Below are positions 23,935 to 33,925 of a stretch of DNA of 64,000 bases, in pieces (position 1 is the first letter of the stretch; each line of letters starts with the position of its first letter). A program made the position numbers and the translations under genes. The stretch lies in assembly GCF_003721595.1 (NCBI RefSeq), contig NZ_RJJR01000009.1:1-64000 (forward strand). The letters run 5' to 3'. This stretch comes from Hanamia caeni. GTDB lineage: Bacteria > Bacteroidota > Bacteroidia > Chitinophagales > Chitinophagaceae. The notes beneath the pieces are model-generated. The model did not search any database. It was not told where the DNA came from and saw only the letters and a list, made by a program, of their open reading frames with translations.

Positions 23935-24702
23935 TTATCTTTTGCCATGATGCTTAATGATACTTTCAGTAAGCTTAAGATAAATATATTTCAGGTTAGG
24001 AACAGAATTTAGTGCCTGCAAGTGCCGGTTTAAAGTAAAAATATCATCTCTTATTGCCGGGCCGGTTTGTGTGAGAAAGGGCGAATTATTCTGCACCCGT
24101 CTTGCGGTTTCTTCTATCAATGGATACAAAAAAGAAAAATCAATATTCTCATTTTTGCAAAATAATTCGGCAAGCGCATACAAGTGGTTGGTGAAATTAT
24201 TTACAAAAATTGCTGCTACATGGTAATTCAGCCTTTCCAAATCGTTAGCCTCTGTCACCTTATCAGAAAGCGTTGCCGCAAATTTAGAAATCACGCTTAA
24301 AGTTTCTTTACTGTTGCCATCAATCAAAAATGGAATTTGAGGAGTGCCATCCATATATTTTGTCAACGACTGCAAAGGATATAAAACGCCATAAGTAGAT
24401 GTCAGGTATTTTAGGACATTCATCGGTGTTGCGCCCGCAGTATGAACTACCAGCTTGCCGCTGAGGGCCGAAAATTTCTCAGGCTGTTCAAGGGCTGCAT
24501 CATTCAGGGCAAAAATATAAATGTCTGCCGCTGCAAACTGCGGCGAGTGGAGCGGAACTGTGGAGGCATTATATAAGGAAGCAAGGGCTTTTGCATTTTC
24601 TTCATTGCGGCTTAGCACCTGTACTAACTGATGGCCGCTTTTGGTAATAAGTTTTGACAAAACCGTAGCCGTATTTCCCGATCCCAGCATTACAACTCTC
24701 AT
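23935..24702 (-). CDS. Rossmann-fold DUF2520-type oxidoreductase-like protein
   Basis: A 255-residue cytoplasmic protein. The N-terminal NAD(P)-binding motif is MRVVMLGSGNTATVLSKLI. The middle IFALNDAALEQ and VVHTAGATPMNVL, followed by YGVLYPLQSLTK, are typical of F420/ketopantoate-reductase-like proteins with DUF2520. The C-terminal helical domain begins at LERLNYHVAAIFVNNFTNHLYALAE. No substrate is known for the family. The ATG at 24702 starts the Rossmann strand directly and is preferred to the TTG at 24735. First gene of the four-gene operon ending with maf. Confidence 0.85.
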   Translation of the reverse strand: MRVVMLGSGNTATVLSKLITKSGHQLVQVLSRNEENAKALASLYNASTVPLHSPQFAAADIYIFALNDAALEQPEKFSALSGKLVVHTAGATPMNVLKYLTSTYGVLYPLQSLTKYMDGTPQIPFLIDGNSKETLSVISKFAATLSDKVTEANDLERLNYHVAAIFVNNFTNHLYALAELFCKNENIDFSFLYPLIEETARRVQNNSPFLTQTGPAIRDDIFTLNRHLQALNSVPNLKYIYLKLTESIIKHHGKR

Positions 24703-25012
24703 TGGCAACTTTTTTTCGTAAATAACCTTATTCAAATTGGTTTTAAATAAGCAATTGTGTTTAAAAATAAAATTAAGATAAAATAAAAATTTTTCAATTT
24801 GCTGGTTTTATCTCCACGCACAAAAATCAAAGGATATAAAGCGGTTAGTCTCTGGATGTCACGAAGTTAATGAACGGTGTTCATATATCAATTTAATGCC
24901 TGAAAACTTGATTTTTAATTTTTACGCTAATATTGCAGCGACCTGCACAATTAAATTTCACTATATTATATAATTGGAAGCAGGTATTGGAAAAGGAAAA
25001 ATTCTGAAGATT
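24703..25012. other. Divergent gap between the DUF2520-type gene and topA
   Basis: A/T-rich, about 310 bp, presumably with both promoters. No palindrome, small ORF or dispersed motif of note was found. Confidence 0.4.
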
Positions 25013-27592
25013 ATGGCAAAAAATTTATTGATAGTTGAGTCTCCGGCGAAAGCGAAAACAATTGAAAAAATATTAGGAAAAGATTTCGAAGTAAAGAGCT
25101 GTTATGGCCACATCCGCGATCTTGAAAAAGATGACATGGGCATAGATGTGCATAATAATTTTAAACCCCGGTATAAAGTGCCTGCGGATAAGGCTAAGGT
25201 GGTAAAAGAATTGAAAGATTATGCGAAAAAAGCAGATACAGTGTGGCTTGCATCGGATGAAGATCGCGAGGGGGAAAGCATCAGCTGGCATTTAGCCGAA
25301 GTGCTAGGCCTCGACGTAAAAACCACGAAGCGAATTGTATTCCACGAAATTACCAAGCCTGCCATCAATTCAGCCGTCGAAAATCCGCGGCTTATAGATA
25401 TGAATCTCGTGAACAGCCAGCAAGCAAGACGAGTGCTGGACCGGCTCGTAGGTTTTGAATTGTCGCCGGTGCTGTGGAGAAAAATAGGCATGAAAGGCGG
25501 CCTCAGCGCAGGACGTGTACAGAGCGTAGCCGTAAAATTAATAGCAGAACGGGAAAGAGAAATCAACCAGTTTGAAGTAACCGGCAGTTTCAAAATTGAA
25601 GCGAAGCTGGCTGCCACAGACAATTCCGGCAAAAGCATTTCCTTCAGGGCTGAAGACGGCAGTGCAAGGACAATCGAAGACGCGGAAAACTTTTTGAACC
25701 GCTGCAAAAATGCCAGCTATACGGTAAAAGATATTATCGTAAAACCCGGCAAGCGTACCTCAGCAGCGCCTTTCACTACTTCGACGCTTCAACAGGAAGC
25801 CAGCAGAAAATTAGGTTATAGTGTGAGCAAAACGATGCTTATTGCGCAAAGATTATATGAAAGCGGGAAAATAACCTACATGAGAACAGACAGCGTGAAT
25901 CTGAGCAGTACCGCAAAAGATCAAATCAAAAACCAGATACTGAACAATTACGGAGAAAAGTATTTGCAGATGCGGAATTATAAAACTAAAAGTCAAAGCG
26001 CTCAGGAGGCGCATGAAGCTATCAGGCCTACAGATATGAGCGAGATGAGAATTAATGATCCTGAATTGAGCCGCCTTTATGAATTAATCTGGAAGCGCAC
26101 CATAGCCTGCCAGATGAGTGATGCCCTTTTAGAAAAGACAACAGCGAAAATAAAAATCAGTACTACAGAAGATGAGCTGACAGCCACCGGCGAAGTGCTG
26201 AAATTTGATGGCTTTTTGAAAGTATATCATGAAGACAATGATGATGATGAAAATGATAATTCGGGCTTTGGCAGCGAAAGCAGGCTGCCTCCATTGCAAA
26301 TAAATCAGCAATTACAGTTTGAAGAAATGACAGCCACTGAAAAATTCACGAGGCATGCTCCGAGATATACTGAAGCGTCACTTGTGAAAAAGCTGGAAGA
26401 ACTGGGCATTGGCCGGCCCAGCACCTACGCTCCTACTATCAGCACTATCATCAAAAGAAGCTATGTAGAGAAAAGAGATAAAGAAGGCACGAAGCGGGAG
26501 ATAAGGATCGTGAGGCTTTCAAAAGAAAATGTGATAGAAAAAATAAAAACATCGGAAATAACAGGCGCGGAAAAAGGAAAACTTTTTCCTACAGATCTTG
26601 GTTTGGTGGTTACAGATTTTTTAGACAGGCACTTTCAAAACGTGATGAATTATTCATTTACTGCAAATATTGAGGAAGAATTCGACAAAATTGCAGAGGG
26701 CGACCTGCAATGGAACAAGATGGTGGGCGAATTTTATAAGCCCTTCCATGAGTCGGTGGAGCATACACTTGAGAATGCAGAAAGAGCCAAAGGCGAAAGG
26801 GAATTAGGCGTGGACCCGGTAAGCGAAAAACCCGTGATAGCACGAATGGGAAGATATGGGCCAATGGTGCAGATAGGGAATGCAGAAGACGAAGAAAAGC
26901 CAAGATTTGCAAGGCTAAAAGCTACCCAAAGCATAGAAACTATTTCGCTGGATGAGGCGCTGGAATTATTTAAGCTTCCGCTCAACCTCGGAGAATATGA
27001 GGGAAAAGAACTGTCAGTAAATGTGGGAAGATTCGGGCCTTATGTGAAATGGGGCGAACAGTTTATTTCCATTCCAAAGGGCGAGGAGCCAACCGAAGTG
27101 GATTTACAACGGGCCATCGAGATTATCAAAATGCGGCAGGTGGAAGACGCTCCCATCGGCTATTTCCAGGATAAGCCGATTACGAAAGGAAAGGGAAGAT
27201 TTGGACCGTTTATAAAATGGAATGAGATGTTTATCAATGTGCCACGCGCCTATAATTTTGATGCGCTTTCTCAGGATGATTGCAATGAACTTATTGAAAA
27301 GAAAATTGAGAAAGAAGCCAATCGTTACATTCAGCAATGGCCTGAAGAAAAAATTGCTATTGAAAACGGCCGCTGGGGGCCCTTTATACGCTTCGGGAAA
27401 AAAATGATGAAAATAACCGCAAAGCCAGGAGGTGGAAAATATACTGCGGAGGAAGTTGCCGCTCTTTCACTGGATGATGTGAAGAAAATGATTCTTCAGC
27501 AAGACCCAAAAGCCTTTGATAAAAAGGTCACCAAAAAGAAAGCCGCGCCGAAGAAAGCGGCACCAAAAAAAGCAGCGAAAAAGAAAAAGTAA
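25013..27592 (+). CDS. topA: DNA topoisomerase I
   Basis: An 859-residue type IA topoisomerase that relaxes negative supercoils. The N-terminal Toprim domain (LLIVESPAKAKTIEKILG and the acidic SDEDREGESISWH) is intact, and the active-site Tyr289 is in ITYMRTDSVNLS. The C-terminal region carries three or four topo-C repeats (RMGRYGPMVQIG, VGRFGPYVKWG, KGRFGPFIKWN, NGRWGPFIRFG) instead of zinc fingers, usual in Bacteroidota. It ends in a Lys/Ala-rich tail (KKKAAPKKAAPKKAAKKKK). The ATG at 25013 matches the family start; a TTG at 24974 would add 13 residues. Single gene; the four-gene maf operon is divergent. Confidence 0.97.
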   Translation: MAKNLLIVESPAKAKTIEKILGKDFEVKSCYGHIRDLEKDDMGIDVHNNFKPRYKVPADKAKVVKELKDYAKKADTVWLASDEDREGESISWHLAEVLGLDVKTTKRIVFHEITKPAINSAVENPRLIDMNLVNSQQARRVLDRLVGFELSPVLWRKIGMKGGLSAGRVQSVAVKLIAEREREINQFEVTGSFKIEAKLAATDNSGKSISFRAEDGSARTIEDAENFLNRCKNASYTVKDIIVKPGKRTSAAPFTTSTLQQEASRKLGYSVSKTMLIAQRLYESGKITYMRTDSVNLSSTAKDQIKNQILNNYGEKYLQMRNYKTKSQSAQEAHEAIRPTDMSEMRINDPELSRLYELIWKRTIACQMSDALLEKTTAKIKISTTEDELTATGEVLKFDGFLKVYHEDNDDDENDNSGFGSESRLPPLQINQQLQFEEMTATEKFTRHAPRYTEASLVKKLEELGIGRPSTYAPTISTIIKRSYVEKRDKEGTKREIRIVRLSKENVIEKIKTSEITGAEKGKLFPTDLGLVVTDFLDRHFQNVMNYSFTANIEEEFDKIAEGDLQWNKMVGEFYKPFHESVEHTLENAERAKGERELGVDPVSEKPVIARMGRYGPMVQIGNAEDEEKPRFARLKATQSIETISLDEALELFKLPLNLGEYEGKELSVNVGRFGPYVKWGEQFISIPKGEEPTEVDLQRAIEIIKMRQVEDAPIGYFQDKPITKGKGRFGPFIKWNEMFINVPRAYNFDALSQDDCNELIEKKIEKEANRYIQQWPEEKIAIENGRWGPFIRFGKKMMKITAKPGGGKYTAEEVAALSLDDVKKMILQQDPKAFDKKVTKKKAAPKKAAPKKAAKKKK

Positions 27593-27618
27593 TTTATAAA
27601 TAGTTTTCTGTTTTGTGG

Positions 27619-27659
27619 TGCAGTAAAAGAAAAAAACGAATTATTTATTGATTTACTGT
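27619..27659. repeat. Two opposed copies of the dispersed CAGTAAA/TTTACTG motif
   Basis: GCAGTAAAAG at 27620 and TTATTTATTGATTTACTGTT at 27641 face each other across about 15 bp in the gap between topA and the TamB-like gene. The pair could fold into a loose hairpin; single copies of the same motif recur in many other gaps of the window. Confidence 0.5.
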
Positions 27660-27761
27660 TCATCTCTAAAATTCAGATTAACAAATTAGCAACGGAATCG
27701 CCATTTCATATGTTTGGCTTACCATAGCGTTTCTTTATTTTTGCTGATAATCTGATTTGGT

Positions 27762-30700
27762 CTGAAAAAAATTGCAAAAATATTTCTAAAAGTCCTGTTG
27801 AGCTTACTGGTGCTCATTGTTGTTCTTTGGATTTTAATTCAGACCACATTTTTTCAGACATTTATCATCCATCGCGTTGCACAAAGGCTTTCAAAAAATT
27901 TACAAACTACTGTTTCTATAAAAAAAATTAATCTTGAGCTTTTCGACAAGATGGATATGCAGGGTCTGCTGATTCTTGATCATCAAAAAGATACACTGGT
28001 GTTTGCAGGCAATGCAAAAGTGAACATCACGGATTGGTTTTTTTTCAAAAAGAATATTACACTACAGTATATAGGACTGAGCGATGCGCTGATTAATTTA
28101 TATCGCTCGGATTCCGTCTGGAATTACCAGTTTATGGTAGACTATTTTTCAGGATCAGGAAATAAAAAAAAGGATACAACTTCTTCCTCGATAGACCTCG
28201 ACCTTAAAGTGGTCAATTTAAAAAATGTACGCATCTGGCAAAAAGATGGTTGGCGCGGCGAAAATATTCTTGTTTCTGCAGGCAGGTTAGTGGTGAGGGC
28301 AGATAAGTTTGATCTGAAAGAAAAGAAGATTTTGATTAGCGAAGCCCGGTTAGATACTCCTTCATTCACGATGTATGATTATACAGGCAATCGCCCGCCC
28401 CGTACGGGATCTTCTGCCGGGCCCGATACTACTGAAATAAAGGGCTTGCGCTGGAACCCTGATCAATGGCTATTATCTGCAAAAAGATTGAATATATCAA
28501 ATGGACTTGTAGCCATAGAACGAGAAGGAGGCTCTGCGCCGGTTAACGATGTATTTGATGAAAGGCACATCATTATTTCATCCATAAACGGAAATTTCAA
28601 AAATATAAAATTGGCTGAAGATACCTTGCAGGCGGCCTTTTCTCTTTCAGCAAAAGATCGCGGAGGTTTTGTGATAAAAAATATTTCCGCCCAATTAAAA
28701 TTTACGCCTGAGCTAATGGAGTTTAAAGACCTCGACATCCTAACCAACAAAAGCCATCTCCGGGATTATTATGCCATGCGCTATCGCAATTTCAATGAGG
28801 ATATGCAGGATTTTATTCACAGCGTAACTGTTGAGGGCCACTTCAAAAACAGCAAATTGAGCAGCGACGACCTGGCTTATTTTGCTCCGGATACGCGCTC
28901 CTGGAAAACTGATTTTATTTTGTCAGGCAGGGCTTCGGGAAAAATTGACAACCTCACAGCGCACGATATGGATATTAAGGCAGGCAACGAAAATATTCTT
29001 AAGGGTGATGTCAGCCTGCGCGGTTTGCCTGATTTGGATAAAACATTTATTGACCTTCGTGCCAGGCAATTCACAAGCAGCTATACCGAGCTTGCCAAAC
29101 TTATCCCTTCATTAGAAGACGTTACCAATCCTAACCTGGGCGCTTTTGGAAAAATTAATTTCAGCGGAAGTTTTACGGGATATTTAAATGATTTTGTGAC
29201 TTACGGAACTTTGCAAACCGATATCGGAACGTTACAAACCGATTTGCATCTTACGCTTCCGCCGAAAGGGAGGCCGGTTTATAATGGAAAAGTTTCAACG
29301 GATAATTTTCAGTTAGGAAAATTTATTGAGAACAGCAGCATCGGAAATATCGTTTTTGATGGTAAGGTGAAAGGAGAAGGTTTTGATCCGAACAATGTGG
29401 ACATTGCGGTAGATGGCAGCATAAAAAAAGTTGAATATAACAGCTATGCGTATTCGAATATTATTGTACACGGAGAATTTCACAACAAATTGTTTAGTGG
29501 CAATGCAAGCATTAATGATCCGCATATTATTATTGACACGCTTGTAGGTTCAATTAATTTCAGCAAGGCAAATCCGCAATTTGATCTGGAAGCCAATGTA
29601 AAAAGATTACATCTTAAAAACTTAAAATTTACCAATGATAGTATTTCACTTACGGGTAAATTCAATTTAAACTTCACGGGCAATTCGATTGATAATTTCC
29701 TGGGCTCTGCAAAATTATACAGCGCAGTTCTTTCTGATGAAGGCAAGCAGCTTTCATTTGATTCATTGTATATCAGTTCAACCTTTGTGAACGATAAAAA
29801 ATTTCTGACGCTCGAGACTAACGAACTGGAAGCCGGTATCAACGGCGATTTCAAATTAATGGAAATACCAGATGCATTCCAGCTATTTCTTAATAAATAT
29901 TATCCTGCCTACATTAATAAGCCAAAAAAAGTTTTGGAAAATCAGCAGTTTAATTTTTATATAAAAACGAGAAACGTTAGCGATTACCTCAATTTATTTG
30001 ATAAAAGAATGACGGGCCTGAACAATTCTGTGTTGCAGGGAAATATTAATATTGGTAACAACACGTTAGACCTGCAGGCCGATATTCCACAATTCAACTA
30101 TAGTAATATCCAATTTAATGTAATTGATTTTACAGCCACAGGAACCCGCGATACGCTTGCTCTGCAGGGCAATATAGACGACGTGGTGATTAATGACAGC
30201 CTCCATTCTCCTGACACCAGGTTCAGCATAGTGGCCGCAGATGACATTTCTGATATATCTATCAATGCCACAGGCAACAAAACATTTAATAATGCGGATC
30301 TGTCTGCCCAGATTCAAACCAACAGGCATGGTTTTAAATTAATTTTTAAACCATCAACATTCACCATAAATCAAAAGCAATGGCAAATAGCAAAAGAAGG
30401 AGTGCTTGAATTAAACGATAGTTTGCTCACTGCGAATGATATCCGCTTTTCTCAAAACGGGCAGGAAATATATATTTCGACGCAGCCTTCTGAAAATGGC
30501 GGCGGCAATGATATTTTGCTTGCTGTACAAAATCTGATCGTCGGCGACTTTGCGCCCATTTTCCTAAAATATCCACAGATTGGTGGATTGCTTAATGGAA
30601 ATTTGCGCGTGAGGCATCCTTTTGGAAATATGGGAATCGAGTTTGACACAAAAATTGATGAATTTAAATTTGAAACAGATTCAATTGGAATTCTACTGGC

Positions 30701-32519
30701 TAACGGTGAATACCACGCACGTCCGGGTGAATTGAAAATAAATTTTATTTCAAATAATAATCTATACAACTTCAGAGGAAATTTTGGATACAGCTTTAGT
30801 GATACCAGCATCAATCAATTAAGCGGCTCAGTTGTATTTAATAATTCGGGAATCAATGTACTTGAAACGTATCTCAATTCTGTATTCAGCAGCCTACAGG
30901 GCAGAGCAACAGGCAAGCTGGCCATTTCCGGAAAAGCATCAGCACCAAAATTAACTGGCAGCATAGTGCTTGATAGTACAGCGTTAACTATTGACTACAC
31001 CAAATGCCATTACCGCCTGGCTGATAGTTCCGTTATAACTTTTAAGCCCGATGAAATAGATTTTGGTTCTATTAAAGTTCTTGATACCCTTAAAAATACC
31101 GGTACCCTAACGGGCAAGATTTACCATACTTTTTTTGATAATTTTTTCTTTAATGAACTTCACTTTAAAACAGATCCGGGTAGAAACGGGCCTGCCAAAT
31201 TCAGCTTGCTTAATACTACATCCAGCGATAACACTGAATTCTACGGGCATGTTGTGGGCCGTGCAGAATTATCGCTTAATGGATTTTTAACAGACATGCA
31301 GATGGATATTTCCGGGGAGCCCACCGACAGCAGCCATATTTATTTACCCACCGGCGAAACGGCCGAATCGGGATCGATGGATTATCTTACTTTCATAAAA
31401 TTTGGCCGTGAAATGAAAGCCGATCTTGTGTCGCGCCATAATACGAATATTAAAGTGAACATGGAACTTACGGCAAATCCTTTGGCAAAAATTGACGTAA
31501 TACTTGATGAAACTACCGGTGATGTGATAAAAGCACAGGGAAGCGGAAAGCTGAATATCACTGCCGGCACTACAGACCCGCTCACAATCCGCGGAAGATA
31601 TAATGTAGAGCAGGGAGAATATACTTTTAATTTTCAGACATTTTTAAAAACACCTTTCAATCTGCAACAGGGATACATTGAATGGCAGGGCGATCCTTAT
31701 CTCGCCACGCTAAATATTGATGCCATTTACCAGGCGCAGAATGTGAGCATGAATAATATTCCTACGACTACAGGCTACCGAAATATAAACGGCGATGTGG
31801 ATATCATTTTTAAGCTGAGAGGAACGCTGAAAGATCCACGTCCCGAATTTGAATTCCAGTTTCCTTTTGATAATCCCTTAAAATCAGATCCCATAGCAAC
31901 AGAATATTTAAAAACCAGGTTCCAGGAAGATAAAACAGCCCTGATGAACCAGGTGGCTTCACTTCTTTTGTTCAACCAGTTTATGAGCAGCGACCAGCCT
32001 TTAATAACCGGAAACAATACAGGAAATTTTGTTACAAGAAGTGTGGGACAATTACTATCCGCAACACTTTCTACTTCCCTTAACTCATGGCTTCAAAAAG
32101 TGTTGAATACAAAATCGGTAAACCTGATTACTAATATCAACACAGGAGATTTAAATTTTCAGAAAGGCGCATCTCAAAAAGAACTGACCAATGTGGGAAA
32201 TTTTGGCGTTAGAACTGCGTTCCTGAATAATAAATTGCTCGTGACCGTAGCCGGAAACGTCGATTACAGGCTGGGCCAGGCTGTCACCACTTCAAATTCG
32301 AATTTTTTATTCACCCCTGACGTTTCTTTTGAATACCTCATTACACCAAATGGCCAATTGCGTGTAATTGGCTTCAACAGAAGCGATGCGGATATCGGTG
32401 ATATTGCCGGCGTTACGCGGCGAAACCGCACAGGTATTCAGCTTTCTTATCGCAGGGATTTTGACACGTTCGCAGAATTTTTCACCAATGAAAACAGGCG
32501 GCGAAGAGGAAGGAAGTGA
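27762..32519 (+). CDS. TamB-like translocation/assembly module protein (DUF490)
   Basis: A giant envelope protein of about 1580 residues with one N-terminal membrane anchor (VLLSLLVLIVVLWILIQTTF). A long beta-helical AsmA/TamB-like body with repeated NGSI/GNISI-type strands follows, then the conserved C-terminal TamB (DUF490) domain around residues 1200-1560, with PLTIRGRYNVEQGEYTFNFQ and the terminal FFTNENRRRRGRK. It likely spans the periplasm and moves lipids or helps outer-membrane assembly. The start is unclear: no in-frame ATG precedes the anchor. CTG at 27762 would give the expected basic KKIAKIFLK before the helix; TTG at 27798 would lose it. I chose 27762 for this reason. Confidence 0.9.
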   Translation: MKKIAKIFLKVLLSLLVLIVVLWILIQTTFFQTFIIHRVAQRLSKNLQTTVSIKKINLELFDKMDMQGLLILDHQKDTLVFAGNAKVNITDWFFFKKNITLQYIGLSDALINLYRSDSVWNYQFMVDYFSGSGNKKKDTTSSSIDLDLKVVNLKNVRIWQKDGWRGENILVSAGRLVVRADKFDLKEKKILISEARLDTPSFTMYDYTGNRPPRTGSSAGPDTTEIKGLRWNPDQWLLSAKRLNISNGLVAIEREGGSAPVNDVFDERHIIISSINGNFKNIKLAEDTLQAAFSLSAKDRGGFVIKNISAQLKFTPELMEFKDLDILTNKSHLRDYYAMRYRNFNEDMQDFIHSVTVEGHFKNSKLSSDDLAYFAPDTRSWKTDFILSGRASGKIDNLTAHDMDIKAGNENILKGDVSLRGLPDLDKTFIDLRARQFTSSYTELAKLIPSLEDVTNPNLGAFGKINFSGSFTGYLNDFVTYGTLQTDIGTLQTDLHLTLPPKGRPVYNGKVSTDNFQLGKFIENSSIGNIVFDGKVKGEGFDPNNVDIAVDGSIKKVEYNSYAYSNIIVHGEFHNKLFSGNASINDPHIIIDTLVGSINFSKANPQFDLEANVKRLHLKNLKFTNDSISLTGKFNLNFTGNSIDNFLGSAKLYSAVLSDEGKQLSFDSLYISSTFVNDKKFLTLETNELEAGINGDFKLMEIPDAFQLFLNKYYPAYINKPKKVLENQQFNFYIKTRNVSDYLNLFDKRMTGLNNSVLQGNINIGNNTLDLQADIPQFNYSNIQFNVIDFTATGTRDTLALQGNIDDVVINDSLHSPDTRFSIVAADDISDISINATGNKTFNNADLSAQIQTNRHGFKLIFKPSTFTINQKQWQIAKEGVLELNDSLLTANDIRFSQNGQEIYISTQPSENGGGNDILLAVQNLIVGDFAPIFLKYPQIGGLLNGNLRVRHPFGNMGIEFDTKIDEFKFETDSIGILLANGEYHARPGELKINFISNNNLYNFRGNFGYSFSDTSINQLSGSVVFNNSGINVLETYLNSVFSSLQGRATGKLAISGKASAPKLTGSIVLDSTALTIDYTKCHYRLADSSVITFKPDEIDFGSIKVLDTLKNTGTLTGKIYHTFFDNFFFNELHFKTDPGRNGPAKFSLLNTTSSDNTEFYGHVVGRAELSLNGFLTDMQMDISGEPTDSSHIYLPTGETAESGSMDYLTFIKFGREMKADLVSRHNTNIKVNMELTANPLAKIDVILDETTGDVIKAQGSGKLNITAGTTDPLTIRGRYNVEQGEYTFNFQTFLKTPFNLQQGYIEWQGDPYLATLNIDAIYQAQNVSMNNIPTTTGYRNINGDVDIIFKLRGTLKDPRPEFEFQFPFDNPLKSDPIATEYLKTRFQEDKTALMNQVASLLLFNQFMSSDQPLITGNNTGNFVTRSVGQLLSATLSTSLNSWLQKVLNTKSVNLITNINTGDLNFQKGASQKELTNVGNFGVRTAFLNNKLLVTVAGNVDYRLGQAVTTSNSNFLFTPDVSFEYLITPNGQLRVIGFNRSDADIGDIAGVTRRNRTGIQLSYRRDFDTFAEFFTNENRRRRGRK

Positions 32520-32552
32520 ATTGTTGAAAGCTGAAGACCATTCTCCAATCAC

Positions 32553-33806
32553 TTAATCACCATTCACCAAAAATTTTCTCATCAGGTTTAACGCCATCAC
32601 GGAAGTTACTTCGATATTTTTTTCACGTGTAAAACGCTGCTTAAATTTTTGCACTGCCTGATCTTCCTTATTTCCAACGGCAACATACACGGTGCCTACA
32701 GGTTTCTCCTCTGAACCGCCACCGGGCCCCATGATGCCGGTAACCGCAATTCCAAAATCAGTTTTCATTTTTTTCAAAATACCGGAAAGCATTTCACGAG
32801 CAGTTTGTTCGCTTACTGCTCCGTAAGCATCAAGCGTTTCCTTCTTAACTCCAAGCAACTCTTGTTTAATTTCGTTTGAATAGCTTACCACGCTTCCCTT
32901 GAAATAGGCAGATGAACCTGCAACTGATGTAATAAGGCTTGCAATCGCACCACCAGTGCAGCTTTCCGCGGTAGAAATGGTATTATTATTTTCCAGGAGA
33001 AGCTTTCCTACTACCTGCTGCATGGTTAAGTCTTCATCTGCTACCATAAACTCTTTCACCAGTTCTTTCAATGCAGTAAACTGATTTTTAATCGCATTTT
33101 CTGTTTTGCTTTTATCAAATCCTGAAGTGGACAAACGCAATCGCACCATACCATAATTCGGTAAATAAGCCAGCCGGATTTCTTTTGGCAATTTATCTTC
33201 AAAATCTTTTATTTCTTCAGCAAGAGCAGATTCACCAATGCCACTGGTAAGAATCGTCTTATGAATAATGGCCGGCACATGAAATTTTTTTTGCAACATC
33301 GGGATTACTTCCTCCATAATTCCCTGCATTTCATAAGGCACTCCAGGCATACTTATAAATATGGAATCATCTTTTTTGAATACCATTCCGGGTGCAGATC
33401 CTCGCTGATTCTGAATTACCTCGCATACATCCGGCACCTCCGCCTGCTTCAGATTTACTTCACTCACAGGCTTTTTATATACTTTTTCAAAAAGCCTTTT
33501 TACATTTTCCAGCGAAGCCTGGTTCACTATCATTTTTCCCTGGAAATATTCACACAAAACGTTTTTTGTGATATCATCATTCGTTGGGCCAAGGCCACCG
33601 GTGATTAATACAACCTGCGAATTTTTACTTCCGAAATCCAATGCCTTTCTGATTTCCGGGGCATCATCGCCCACAGAAATTCTGTTATTTAATGCAATCC
33701 CTATTTTGTTTAATTGTTGTGCAATCCATGCGCTGTTGGTATCTGATACTTGTCCTATCAGCAGTTCATCGCCAATCGTAATTATTGAGGCATAAATATT
33801 TTCCAT
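32553..33806 (-). CDS. cinA: CinA-family competence/damage-inducible protein (NMN deamidase type)
   Basis: A 417-residue two-domain protein. The N-terminal molybdopterin-binding-like COG1058 domain (SIITIGDELLIGQVSDTNSAW, then LITGGLGPTNDDITK) acts on ADP-ribose or FAD-type pyrophosphates. The C-terminal CinA domain (STAESCTGGAIASLITSVAG, then GIMGPGGGSEEKPVGTVYVA) has NMN amidohydrolase activity in characterised members and feeds NAD recycling. The ATG at 33806 matches the family N-terminus; upstream in-frame codons to 33875 do not. Convergent with the TamB-like gene (33 bp) and divergent from pabB. Confidence 0.94.
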   Translation of the reverse strand: MENIYASIITIGDELLIGQVSDTNSAWIAQQLNKIGIALNNRISVGDDAPEIRKALDFGSKNSQVVLITGGLGPTNDDITKNVLCEYFQGKMIVNQASLENVKRLFEKVYKKPVSEVNLKQAEVPDVCEVIQNQRGSAPGMVFKKDDSIFISMPGVPYEMQGIMEEVIPMLQKKFHVPAIIHKTILTSGIGESALAEEIKDFEDKLPKEIRLAYLPNYGMVRLRLSTSGFDKSKTENAIKNQFTALKELVKEFMVADEDLTMQQVVGKLLLENNNTISTAESCTGGAIASLITSVAGSSAYFKGSVVSYSNEIKQELLGVKKETLDAYGAVSEQTAREMLSGILKKMKTDFGIAVTGIMGPGGGSEEKPVGTVYVAVGNKEDQAVQKFKQRFTREKNIEVTSVMALNLMRKFLVNGD

Positions 33807-33925
33807 GAGCGCAAAATTAAAACAGAAAGCCATTACAACTTCAGTCCTAATTTTGAGAAAAGAAGATGATAGCAAGTTTGTGAAATTGTAATTTGCAGTT
33901 CAACTTTAATCGCTGTTATAAAAAA

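Noticed and set aside
32800..33090. TTTACTG-like matches inside cinA
   Set aside because: They lie in coding sequence and fit the codon pattern of the gene; counted as chance, not as copies of the intergenic motif.
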